10,810 bases of DNA from JALWSI01 sp964569095 [NCBI: uncultured Aquificales bacterium] (lineage in GTDB: Bacteria > Thermosulfidibacterota > Thermosulfidibacteria > Thermosulfidibacterales), in assembly GCA_964569095.1 (NCBI GenBank), contig CAZMTB010000042.1, positions 1 to 10,810 on the forward strand, in the 5' to 3' direction. The notes below the pieces were generated by a model. It worked only from the letters and a program-made list of their open reading frames with translations, was not told where the DNA came from and did no database searches. Position numbers and translations under genes: made by a program. Shown one piece after another: positions 1-6,919 of the stretch. Numbering within the stretch: the stretch's first letter is position 1; each line of letters starts with the position of its first letter.

Positions 1-758
1 TACTGGAAAGGTTCGCCGAGAAGCTCGAGGAGATACCAGTAACCTTCGCCTTCCTGGTGGACGAGGAGAACCAGGGAAGGGGCTCGGAAACCCTGGCCCG
101 CGAGAAGCTACCCCCCTGGGGCATCGTGCTGGAGCCCACAGAGCTAAGGATATGCACCTGCGAGGCGGGGTCGTTAGAGGTGGAGTTCACGGCCCACGGG
201 AAGATGGCACACGGCAGCGAGGTAGAGGAGGGGGAGAACGCTATAGAGAAGGCCCTTCGCACCCTGGAACGGCTGAAGACCCTGCCTTTCCTGGAGGATG
301 AAGACGAGAGGCTGGGAGGTTCATTGATGAACATCCTCCAGATCAGCGGGGGGGATGGAACCCTCCGGGTACCCCACAGCTGCCGGTGCCTGATAGACTT
401 TCGCATACTGCCCCGCCAGGAGATCGAAGGGATTGCCCAGGAGATAGCGAGGATCATGGAGGAAGATGGGGTAGACTACTCCTTCAAAGACGTCTCCCTA
501 CCCTTTGAGATAGAGAACGACTCGTGGATCGTAAAAGCCCTCTCCCAGGCGATAGAAGACGCCTTGGAACAGAAGGCCCAACTCGCCGGCATGAGGAGCT
601 GGACCGACGCAGCCCATCTCCTGGAAGCGGGAACCCAGGCGGTGGTCTTTGGACCAGGCAGGCTCTCAATCTGCCACACTCCCCAGGAGATGGTGAAGAT
701 AGACGAGCTGCTCGCGGCCTACAAGATACTGGAAAGGTTGTTACAAGGGCTGTCTTAA
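1..758 (+). CDS. M20 family metallopeptidase (ArgE/DapE/ACY1-like), C-terminal part
   Basis: The open frame runs in from the left edge (first full codon at 3), so the GTG at 57 is internal and the true start lies outside. M20 enzymes are two-zinc amidohydrolases that deacylate amino acids or cleave small peptides. Visible hallmarks are the strand leading into the catalytic Asp-Glu-Glu at 60-68, the Glu-Pro-Thr metal-ligand motif at 132-140, and an inserted dimerisation domain beginning with the AHGKMAHGS stretch and Glu-Gly-Glu-Asn-Ala-Ile after it. A Trp-Thr-Asp-Ala motif lies near 600-611, and FGPG followed by a His-Thr metal ligand (His codon 675-677) near the C terminus. The N-terminal HxD zinc motif is not in the window. 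The substrate cannot be told: ArgE, DapE and acetyl-lysine deacetylase relatives all look like this. It ends tail-to-tail with the next gene, sharing TTAA. Confidence 0.9.
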   Translation, partial: LERFAEKLEEIPVTFAFLVDEENQGRGSETLAREKLPPWGIVLEPTELRICTCEAGSLEVEFTAHGKMAHGSEVEEGENAIEKALRTLERLKTLPFLEDEDERLGGSLMNILQISGGDGTLRVPHSCRCLIDFRILPRQEIEGIAQEIARIMEEDGVDYSFKDVSLPFEIENDSWIVKALSQAIEDALEQKAQLAGMRSWTDAAHLLEAGTQAVVFGPGRLSICHTPQEMVKIDELLAAYKILERLLQGLS

Positions 759-1213
759 AGGGCCTTCTCCATTCGTATCCATATTCCCACCCTTCCCGCC
801 TCTCTGAATCCCAGGTGGCGGTAGAAGTCGTAGGCGTGGGTGTTGGTCCTTCCCACCCACAACCCCGCCTTGGATAGACCCTTCTCCTTGAATAGCCCTA
901 TGGCCTTCTCCATCAAGAGCTTGCCCACCCCCCTCTCCCTGGCCTTCTGGGAGACCACTATCTCGTGGATCTCGCCAACCGGTTCACCCTTCTCCCGCCA
1001 ACGGTAATCCGCCACCACGAAGCCCAACACCTCCTCGTCGTCGAGCAAAAGGAAGAAGGAGTCTGGGGTCCTGTTGTGCAGCCACCTAAGGTACTTCTCG
1101 ATGTCCTCGACGCTGGTGTCGGCGTACTCCTCCAGCCCCTGGTAGGCTTCACGGTAAAGCCTCACCAAGGTCTCCATCCAAGGGTCAAGCCGATCCACGC
1201 TAACCATTCTCAT
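755..1213 (-). CDS. GNAT family N-acetyltransferase
   Basis: This is a protein of about 152 residues, the usual length for a single-domain GNAT, which transfers an acetyl group from acetyl-CoA to an amine. The acetyl-CoA pyrophosphate loop (motif A) is seen as Arg-Glu-Arg-Gly-Val-Gly-Lys after the strand EIHEIVVS. Motif B is Asn-Thr-His-Ala-Tyr-Asp-Phe-Tyr followed by a Leu-Gly-Phe end, as in RimI-like enzymes. The substrate is unknown. I chose the ATG at 1211-1213 because the GNAT fold begins directly after it (MRMVSVDRL). The frame can be extended to an ATG at 1250-1252 or a TTG at 1262-1264, but those add residues that do not look like GNAT sequence. Another ATG at 1205-1207 is equally possible. 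It is the only gene on the minus strand, is divergent from rel, and overlaps the M20 stop by 4 bp. Confidence 0.88.
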   Translation of the reverse strand: MRMVSVDRLDPWMETLVRLYREAYQGLEEYADTSVEDIEKYLRWLHNRTPDSFFLLLDDEEVLGFVVADYRWREKGEPVGEIHEIVVSQKARERGVGKLLMEKAIGLFKEKGLSKAGLWVGRTNTHAYDFYRHLGFREAGRVGIWIRMEKAL

Positions 1214-1418
1214 CTCTTCATCGCCTCTCTCCCTGAGATACCCAATGACCATCCCACCCTTCAAGGCTCGAGGCAGAACCCTCTACCAAGGCCATACCCT
1301 CGACTCCTCCGCTGGCCAGGCAACAAGACGCACAGACCATCACCTCTTCCGCGGAAACCCGAAAGAGAACGCGGGCACATCCCGTGGGAGACCTCCGGGA
1401 TCATCAGTCCAATTCGCC

Positions 1419-1446
1419 TTGCCCTTTCAAGCCTTGGGGATATACT
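1419..1446 (+). promoter_or_regulatory. Candidate sigma-70 promoter for rel and the downstream genes
   Basis: A -35-like TTGCCC (1419-1424) and a -10-like TATACT (1441-1446) are separated by 16 bases. The -10 matches the consensus at 5 of 6 positions and the -35 at 4 of 6. Transcription would start near 1453, leaving a leader of about 20 bases with the ribosome site in it. It is the only good promoter match I found upstream of the six-gene unit. Confidence 0.45.
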
Positions 1447-1460
1447 CTCCCCCGAGGAAG

Positions 1461-1468
1461 AGAGGGGA
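1461..1468 (+). promoter_or_regulatory. Ribosome binding site deciding the rel start
   Basis: The purine run AGAGGGGA ends 4 bases before the ATG at 1473 and sits within a longer purine stretch from 1454. With the promoter at 1419-1446, it fixes the rel start at 1473 rather than at the far upstream in-frame TTG/GTG/ATG codons. Confidence 0.55.
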
Positions 1469-1472
1469 TTTC

Positions 1473-3698
1473 ATGGAGTACCACAAGGAGAAGGGCAAGG
1501 TCGTAACCGATCCCAGCCAGGGTGAGGAGAAGGTGGCAAGACTATCCAGCGAGCTTCTGGCCCTGTTCGAGGGAGAGGAGAGGTCTGTAATCGAGAAGGC
1601 CATTGACCTTGGTAAACGCGCCCACGAGGGACAGTTCAGGAAGTCTGGAGATCCCTACATCGTGCATCCCCTAACGGTGGCAAAGATCCTGCGGGAGAAG
1701 ATGCACATGGACACCACCGGTGTGGCAGCCGCCGTGCTCCACGACGTTGTGGAAGACACCCCAGTAACAACCGAGGAGCTCGAAGAGGAGTTCGGCAAAG
1801 AGGTGGCCTTTCTGGTGGACGGCGTCTCAAAGATAGGTCGGGTGGAGGTGAAGAGCCGCCTTCAACAGCAGGCAGAAACCGTTCGAAAGATGATCCTCGC
1901 CATGTCCCAGGACATCAGGGTGCTCCTCATCAAGCTGGCAGATCGACTCCACAACATGCGCACCATCGAGTTCATTCCCGACGAGGCCAAGCGCAGGAAG
2001 ATTGCAGAAGAGACCCTCGAGATATACGCCCCCTTGGCCCACAGGCTGGGTATTGCCTGGATAAAGTGGGAGCTGGAAGACCTGGCCTTCAAGCAGGTGA
2101 ATCCCGAGATGCACGCAAAGATCCAGGCACTGGTGGCCAAGAGCAGAGAAGAGCGCGAGGCCTACATCGAGGCCATGCGCCACATAGTTCAGCAGAAATT
2201 GGAAGAGAAGGGAATAAAGGCCACCATCCAGGGAAGGCCCAAGAACTTCTACAGCATCTACAAGAAGATGGAAGAGAACGGTCTCTCCTTTGAAGAGGTT
2301 TACGACCTAACCGCCCTAAGGGTGATCGTGGACACCCCGGACGAGTGCTACACGGTGCTGGGAATAATACACTCGAACTGGCCCCACGTACCCGGTAGGT
2401 TCAAAGACTACATCACCCTGCCCAAGCCAAACATGTACCAGTCCCTTCACACCACGGTGATCGGACCCAAGGGAGAAAGGGTAGAGTTCCAGATAAGAAC
2501 CTGGGAGATGCACAGGATCGCCGAGGAGGGAATCGCCGCCCATTGGGGCTACAAGGAGAAGAAGAACCTGGTGAAAGACGAAGAGACCAGGGTGATCCAG
2601 TGGGTGCGCAACGTCCTGGAGTGGCAAAGCGAGACCTCTGACCACAAGGACTTCCTCCGCAACCTGAAGGTGGATCTCTTCCCAGAGAAGGTCTACGTCT
2701 TCACTCCCAAGGGAGAGGTGCGCTCCTTTCCCAAGGGCTCAACCCCGTTGGACTTCGCCTACGCAATACACACCGATGTGGGTCACCGCTGCACGGGGGC
2801 CAGGGTGAACGGCAAGCTCGTGTCACTCAACTACCAGCTGAAGACGGGAGACCAGGTAGAGATAATAACCTCGTCCAACGCCCATCCCAGCAGGGATTGG
2901 CTGAAACTGGTTAAGACCTCAAGGGCCAGAACCAAGATCCAGTCGTGGTTGAGAACCCAGGAGAGGGAAAGGGCCTTCTCGCTGGGAAAGTCACTCTGCC
3001 AGACGGAGTTCAGAAAGCTTGGCAAGAACTTCAACAGGTACCTGGAAGAGGAGAAGATAGACGCCATTGCCAGCGACTTCGGCTTCAGAACCGCCGAGGA
3101 CCTGGTAGTGGCCGTCGGTTTTGGCAAGGTGGCACCAAGACAGGTGGCGAGAAAGGCCATTTCGCCAGAGGAGGTAGAGGGGGAGAAGGAGAAGAAGAGG
3201 CTCTCCTCCCAGCTCTTCGATAGCCTGAAACCCCAGAGAAGGCTGGAAGGCACCAAGATCTCGGTCAAGGGAATAGACGACGTGCTGGTGAGATTCGCAA
3301 AGTGCTGTAATCCCATTCCTGGTGACGAGATCGTTGGATACATCACCAGGGGAAAGGGCATCACCGTTCACGCCGCCAACTGTCCAAACCTGATGACCCT
3401 CCAGCTGGAACCAGAACGGCAAATAGAGGTGGAGTGGGAGACCGACAACATGGTTCCCATGCCGGTGAAGCTGCTCGTTGAGACCGAGGACACACCGGGC
3501 ATACTGGCCGAGATCACCACCGCCATCTCAAAACAGGGGGTGAACATAGAGGACGGGGTTCTCAAGACCGACCCCTCGCGAAAGCGAGGCATACTGAAGT
3601 TCACGGTGGACGTTAAGAACACCGATCAGCTCGAGGCCGTCATCCACGCCGTGAGAAAGATAGAGGGCGTCATCTTCGTGAACAGGGTACTCAGTTGA
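1473..3698 (+). CDS. rel: Bifunctional (p)ppGpp synthetase / hydrolase (RelA/SpoT family)
   Basis: This 741-residue protein is full length for a long RSH enzyme, which makes (p)ppGpp from ATP and GDP/GTP and hydrolyses it again. Domains in order: an HD hydrolase (about 35-190), with His51, His-Pro 65-66, His90-Asp91, Glu94-Asp95 and Leu-Ala-Asp-Arg near 155-158; a synthetase (about 235-360) with Arg-Phe-Lys-Asp at 309-312 and Tyr-Gln-Ser-Leu-His at 322-326. Then come a TGS domain (about 400-465), a helical region, a conserved-cysteine zinc finger with Cys611-Cys612, His633 and Cys637, and a C-terminal ACT domain (about 664-738). The intact HD and Glu-Asp motifs and the RxKD signature point to the bifunctional Rel/SpoT type, not to a synthetase-only RelA such as that of E. 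coli. It is the first gene of the unit; its TGA overlaps the next gene's TTG start. Confidence 0.96.
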   Translation: MEYHKEKGKVVTDPSQGEEKVARLSSELLALFEGEERSVIEKAIDLGKRAHEGQFRKSGDPYIVHPLTVAKILREKMHMDTTGVAAAVLHDVVEDTPVTTEELEEEFGKEVAFLVDGVSKIGRVEVKSRLQQQAETVRKMILAMSQDIRVLLIKLADRLHNMRTIEFIPDEAKRRKIAEETLEIYAPLAHRLGIAWIKWELEDLAFKQVNPEMHAKIQALVAKSREEREAYIEAMRHIVQQKLEEKGIKATIQGRPKNFYSIYKKMEENGLSFEEVYDLTALRVIVDTPDECYTVLGIIHSNWPHVPGRFKDYITLPKPNMYQSLHTTVIGPKGERVEFQIRTWEMHRIAEEGIAAHWGYKEKKNLVKDEETRVIQWVRNVLEWQSETSDHKDFLRNLKVDLFPEKVYVFTPKGEVRSFPKGSTPLDFAYAIHTDVGHRCTGARVNGKLVSLNYQLKTGDQVEIITSSNAHPSRDWLKLVKTSRARTKIQSWLRTQERERAFSLGKSLCQTEFRKLGKNFNRYLEEEKIDAIASDFGFRTAEDLVVAVGFGKVAPRQVARKAISPEEVEGEKEKKRLSSQLFDSLKPQRRLEGTKISVKGIDDVLVRFAKCCNPIPGDEIVGYITRGKGITVHAANCPNLMTLQLEPERQIEVEWETDNMVPMPVKLLVETEDTPGILAEITTAISKQGVNIEDGVLKTDPSRKRGILKFTVDVKNTDQLEAVIHAVRKIEGVIFVNRVLS

Positions 3699-4696
3699 TA
3701 CCCACGGAAAGACCCAAGGCCGTTCTACTCTTCTCCGGGGGGCTGGACAGCATTCTTGCCCTGAAACTCCTGGAAGAGCAGGGAGTCGATGTGCTACCCC
3801 TACACCTAACAACCCCCTTCGTGGGCAACCCCTCAAAGGGATTCTCTAACCGCATGGAAGCCCTGTTCGGAATAGAAGGCCTGATCACGAAAGACCTCTC
3901 CCTCGAGTTCCTCCCCTTGCTGAAGTCACCCCCTCACGGTTTTGGAAGCCAGATGAATCCCTGCATAGACTGCAAGATCCTCTTCCTGAAGAGTGCACGG
4001 GAGGTGATGGAAGAGAGAGGGGCAGCCTTCCTGGCAACGGGGGAGGTTGTGGGACAACGCCCCTTCTCCCAGCGCAAAGAGGCCATGAGAATGATCGAGA
4101 GAGAGGCAGGGGTAGAGGGAATACTGCTGCGCCCCCTGAGCGCACGGCTCTTGCCCCCTACCCTCCCCGAGCGGGAAGGGATAGTGCAGAGGGAGAGACT
4201 GATGGCCATCCAGGGGAGAAGCAGAAAACCCCAACTTGAGCTTGCAAAGAGATACGGATTGAAGGAGATTCCGTCGCCAGCGGGAGGATGCCTCCTCACC
4301 GATCCCTCCTACGCCAAGAGGCTCGGAAACTTTTTGCGCATATCACAAGACCTGAACCCTGAAAACACCTTGGCATTACTGGAGGTGCTCAGGGTAGGCC
4401 GCCACTTCAACGTAGAGAGAAGCCTATTGGTGGTGGCGAGGAATCAGGCAGAGTCCACCCAGCTCTTAAACGTTCCCCGGGGGATAAGGATAACCTCCAA
4501 AGAGGCCACGGGGCTATTGCTTTTCAAGGAATCCCCTTCACAGGATGCGCTTCGCATCGCGGGCAGAATCGTTGCCAGGTACGCCAGGGGCGTTGAAGGA
4601 GTGGCACCCGTGGAGTATGAGGAGACCCGCGGTCTCAAGAGGAAGACGGAGGTGACCCCCATGCCACCGGAAGAGGTTGAGGAGTTTCTGGTATGA
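3695..4696 (+). CDS. PP-loop ATP pyrophosphatase, predicted tRNA thiolation enzyme with NFACT-R-like C-terminal region
   Basis: This 333-residue protein has the ATP-binding PP-loop Ser-Gly-Gly-Leu-Asp-Ser at residues 14-19, as in MnmA, ThiI and related enzymes that adenylate tRNA bases or sulfur acceptors. A Cys90-x-x-Cys93 pair, a Gly-Gln-Arg-Pro-Phe-Ser-Gln motif near 120-126 and a Pro-Ala-Gly-Gly-Cys motif (Cys199) follow, giving three candidate catalytic or metal-binding cysteines. The segment around Val-Gly-Arg-His-Phe (about 234-238) and Ala-Arg-Asn-Gln-Ala-Glu (about 248-253) resembles the NFACT RNA-binding domain found in a group of bacterial and archaeal ThiI/MnmA-like proteins. By family, a role in tRNA sulfuration is likely; the exact base is unknown. 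The start is TTG, overlapping the rel stop as TTGA, with AGGG about 8 bases upstream. The next in-frame ATG lies beyond the PP-loop, so no later start fits. Confidence 0.82.
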   Translation: MIPTERPKAVLLFSGGLDSILALKLLEEQGVDVLPLHLTTPFVGNPSKGFSNRMEALFGIEGLITKDLSLEFLPLLKSPPHGFGSQMNPCIDCKILFLKSAREVMEERGAAFLATGEVVGQRPFSQRKEAMRMIEREAGVEGILLRPLSARLLPPTLPEREGIVQRERLMAIQGRSRKPQLELAKRYGLKEIPSPAGGCLLTDPSYAKRLGNFLRISQDLNPENTLALLEVLRVGRHFNVERSLLVVARNQAESTQLLNVPRGIRITSKEATGLLLFKESPSQDALRIAGRIVARYARGVEGVAPVEYEETRGLKRKTEVTPMPPEEVEEFLV

Positions 4697-5292
4697 CAAA
4701 GGCGATTCTCATGGTGTTGGGCTCTTACCTGGTAGGAGGAATCCCCTTCGGGTTAATCGTATCCTTCGCGCTTACAGGAGAAGACCCCCGAAAGGTGGGA
4801 AGCGGAAACATAGGGGCAACGAACGTGAGCCGCGCAGCGGGAAAGAAGGCAGGTGTGATCACCCTCGTCCTTGATGCCCTGAAAGGCCTGTTGCCCGTGT
4901 TACTGGCCAGGCACCTGTTCGACACCCCCCATGTGGTGGCCCTGGTGGGCCTTGCGGCCCTTTGCGGCCACTGCTTCTCCCCCTATCTGAAACTGAAAGG
5001 GGGCAAGGGCGTGGCCACCGGCGCAGGGGCCTTCTTGGGAATAGCTCCCTTGGCGTTGGTTCTTTCGCTGGCGGTATTTGTGGTGATGCTCAAGTGGAAG
5101 GGATACGTATCGCTCTCCTCCCTGTCGGCGGCGTGGACCATGCCCCTCTTCATACTCCTCCTCAAAGGACCACCTGTGATTGCCATGGCCGCTGCAGCCA
5201 TGGCGGCAATAATAACCCTGAGACACAAGGCCAACATAGAACGCCTGATCGCAGGCGAAGAACCCACCTTCTGGAAGAGAGAAGAGAGGTAG
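4693..5292 (+). CDS. plsY: Glycerol-3-phosphate acyltransferase PlsY (acyl-phosphate dependent)
   Basis: This 199-residue integral membrane enzyme moves an acyl group from acyl-phosphate to the 1-position of glycerol-3-phosphate, the first step of phospholipid synthesis in most bacteria. All three family motifs are visible: Gly-Ser-Gly-Asn-Ile-Gly-Ala-Thr-Asn at 36-44, a Lys-Gly-Gly-Lys-Gly-Val-Ala-Thr-Gly stretch at 102-110 preceded by His93, and His-Lys-Ala-Asn-Ile-Glu-Arg-Leu at 178-185 followed by Gly-Glu-Glu. An Asp61-Ala-Leu-Lys-Gly segment also fits the family. Hydrophobic segments lie at about 4-27, 54-72, 79-95, 110-133 and 145-175. The start overlaps the previous stop as ATGA, and GAGGAG sits 8 bases upstream. 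The acyl-phosphate supplier PlsX is not in the window. Confidence 0.96.
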   Translation: MTKAILMVLGSYLVGGIPFGLIVSFALTGEDPRKVGSGNIGATNVSRAAGKKAGVITLVLDALKGLLPVLLARHLFDTPHVVALVGLAALCGHCFSPYLKLKGGKGVATGAGAFLGIAPLALVLSLAVFVVMLKWKGYVSLSSLSAAWTMPLFILLLKGPPVIAMAAAAMAAIITLRHKANIERLIAGEEPTFWKREER

Positions 5293-6471
5293 ATGGGCGA
5301 TTCGACCCCCCAGATACTGGGTTGGAGATGGGTAGAGTGCGGGGGATTTTTAGAAACCCCAGAGCTCCCCGTGCCTTTCTACGGCAAGATAGACTGGCAG
5401 GCACAGGTTGAAGGCTACGAGCCCTCCCGGAAGTTCGCTGGTTTTAAGAGGCTTCATCCCGTGCTGAAGACCCTGGTGAAACTCCTGGACGAGATCTCCC
5501 AAGAGATACCCCAGCTCTTAGACTCCCCAAGACCCAGAACGGGAATCTACGCGGCGGGACTCCTGGAGGCAGAACGGGACTGGTTACTCCACCTCCTGGA
5601 GAGAGGAGGCAAGATCAGGCCCTCTCACGGACCATTATTAACCCATAATGGAATAAACTTCACCGTTGCGAGTTTCTTGGGAATACCCTTCTACTCAGGG
5701 TGGGGAATCAACCACGTGTGCTCCTCTGGCAACGACCTGCTCCGCCTGGCCCTCTGGGAGATAGGCAGGGGCTCTGTGGACGTGGCCATCCTGGTAGCAA
5801 TCAACAGCATGTTCAGCACAGTGAGAACCGCTTACCACCAGGTGCTGGGAATCGTTTCGCCCAGGGGGAGCATTCTATCCTTTGCAGAAGAGAGGAACGG
5901 AACCGTGGTGGCAGATGGAATGGTGGTGATGGTGCTCGCCTCTACCAGCTGGACAGAGCGCCACGGCTTGCCATCCCATGGGCGCGTGCTGAGCTCCGCC
6001 TCCGTTGCAGACTCCTCACACATGTACGGCCTGGATCCCGACGGCGAGGCGTGGTCAACCGCCCTTTTAGAGGCACTGAGAATGGCCAACCTAACCCCCG
6101 AAGAGATAGACGTGGTGAAGGCCCACGGCACCGGCACGAAGATGAACGACTCTGTGGAGGGAGGGATACTCTCGCGAATCTTCTCGAGAAGCTCTCCCAC
6201 GGTAACCGCCCTAAAGCCCAGACTGGGACACACCATATCGGCCTCGTCTCTACTCGAGCTGGCGGTCTTGCTGGAGGAGACAGAAGAGGCAGAAAAGGTC
6301 CCCCCCATAGGGGGAGTCTCCTCGAGTATGGTGGATCCAGTGTTCAAAGGACTAAAACTGGCCACCTGCGACCAACAGTGGCCTTGCAATAGGCCCGCAA
6401 AAGTGGTCTCCATGGCAGCAGGATTCGGCGGCTTCTACAGCGCGGCGGTGATAGAGGTGGAGGGAGCGTAG
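5293..6471 (+). CDS. Stand-alone beta-ketoacyl synthase (thiolase-fold, KAS I/II-like)
   Basis: This 392-residue protein is slightly shorter than FabF. It keeps the full Cys-His-His catalytic set of decarboxylating condensing enzymes: the nucleophile Cys143 in His-Val-Cys-Ser-Ser-Gly, His278 in Lys-Ala-His-Gly-Thr-Gly-Thr, and His313 in Lys-Pro-Arg-Leu-Gly-His with Lys308. The C-terminal Gly-Phe-Gly-Gly loop is at 377-380, but the Asn usually found two residues later is replaced by aromatic residues (Phe381-Tyr382). The N-terminal region is divergent, and only a loose version of the usual first strand is seen at about 7-18. It would catalyse Claisen condensation of acyl and malonyl groups on an acyl carrier protein; substrate and product are unknown. 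No ACP, reductase or acyltransferase domain is attached or adjacent. It directly follows plsY, its ATG touching the plsY TAG, with AAGAGAGG just upstream. Confidence 0.88.
   Translation: MGDSTPQILGWRWVECGGFLETPELPVPFYGKIDWQAQVEGYEPSRKFAGFKRLHPVLKTLVKLLDEISQEIPQLLDSPRPRTGIYAAGLLEAERDWLLHLLERGGKIRPSHGPLLTHNGINFTVASFLGIPFYSGWGINHVCSSGNDLLRLALWEIGRGSVDVAILVAINSMFSTVRTAYHQVLGIVSPRGSILSFAEERNGTVVADGMVVMVLASTSWTERHGLPSHGRVLSSASVADSSHMYGLDPDGEAWSTALLEALRMANLTPEEIDVVKAHGTGTKMNDSVEGGILSRIFSRSSPTVTALKPRLGHTISASSLLELAVLLEETEEAEKVPPIGGVSSSMVDPVFKGLKLATCDQQWPCNRPAKVVSMAAGFGGFYSAAVIEVEGA
6459..6466 (+). promoter_or_regulatory. Ribosome binding site supporting the TTG start of the Nudix gene
   Basis: GGAGGGAG ends 6 bases before the TTG at 6473 and lies inside the last codons of the KAS gene. 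There is no in-frame ATG close by, so this site decides the start. Confidence 0.6.
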
Positions 6472-6472
6472 G

Positions 6473-6919
6473 TTGTCGAAGAGAATAGAGACCTGTCCCC
6501 ATTGCGGATACCAGTGGGAGGTGTACCACAACCCCATACCCACTGTGGACATAATCATCGAGCTGCCAGACAAACGGGTGGTCCTGGTGAAACGGAAGAA
6601 TCCCCCCCACGGTTGGGCCCTGCCAGGAGGCTTTGTAGACTACGGGGAGAGCCTGGAAGAGGCAGCGGTACGAGAGGCCAAGGAAGAGACGGGACTGGTA
6701 GTTGAGTTGAGAGGGCAGTTTCACGCCTATTCTGATCCCCAGAGAGACCCAAGGCACCACACCATAACCGTGGTGTTCCTGGCAACTGCCCAGGGGGAAC
6801 CCGAGGCAGGAGACGACGCAGCAGAGGTGAAGGCCTTTCCCATCAACGAGATCCCCGAAGAGATGGCCTTTGATCACGCCCAGATTCTGAGAGACTACGC
6901 AGAAGGGAGGTACCCGTGA
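6473..6919 (+). CDS. Nudix hydrolase with N-terminal half zinc-ribbon
   Basis: This 148-residue protein carries a perfect 23-residue Nudix box at 53-75: Gly53, Glu59, then Arg67-Glu68, Glu71-Glu72 and Gly74-Leu75. The box binds divalent metal and cleaves a nucleoside diphosphate linked to another group. The N terminus has one Cys8-Pro-His-Cys11 pair and a Tyr-His-Asn-Pro stretch ahead of the first Nudix strand. This looks like the second half of the zinc ribbon seen in NudC-like and ADP-ribose pyrophosphatase-like proteins, with the first half missing. The substrate cannot be read from sequence; ADP-ribose, NADH, dNTPs and (p)ppGpp are all known in the family. It starts at TTG, 1 bp after the KAS stop, and its TGA overlaps the purF GTG as GTGA, so it is probably co-translated with both. 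Confidence 0.9.
   Translation: MSKRIETCPHCGYQWEVYHNPIPTVDIIIELPDKRVVLVKRKNPPHGWALPGGFVDYGESLEEAAVREAKEETGLVVELRGQFHAYSDPQRDPRHHTITVVFLATAQGEPEAGDDAAEVKAFPINEIPEEMAFDHAQILRDYAEGRYP
6903..6910 (+). promoter_or_regulatory. Ribosome binding site of purF
   Basis: AAGGGAGG ends 5 bases before the GTG at 6916. It fixes a start that leaves eight residues before the catalytic cysteine. Confidence 0.55.

Larger units (their letters stand above)
1214..1472. other. Divergent intergenic region between the GNAT gene and rel
   Basis: This stretch of about 260 bp separates the two divergent gene starts. It holds the candidate rel promoter near its right end and three short GC-rich inverted repeats at 1349-1401 that overlap one another. 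I see no RNA gene, repeat array or convincing small ORF. A weak in-frame extension of rel crosses it but shows no Rel-like sequence. No convincing promoter for the minus-strand gene was found. Confidence 0.6.

Noticed and set aside
1-738. Thirteen-base direct repeat (TACTGGAAAGGTT) at 1-13 and 726-738
   Set aside because: Both copies encode similar Leu-Glu-Arg helix turns in the same gene, and about one exact repeat of this length is expected by chance in a window this size.
1245-1472. In-frame extension of rel by 76 codons upstream of the ATG at 1473
   Set aside because: The added residues show no Rel-family sequence, the extension overlaps the divergent gene's start region, and it would put the candidate promoter and ribosome site inside the coding region. 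From 1473 the length (741) already fits the family.
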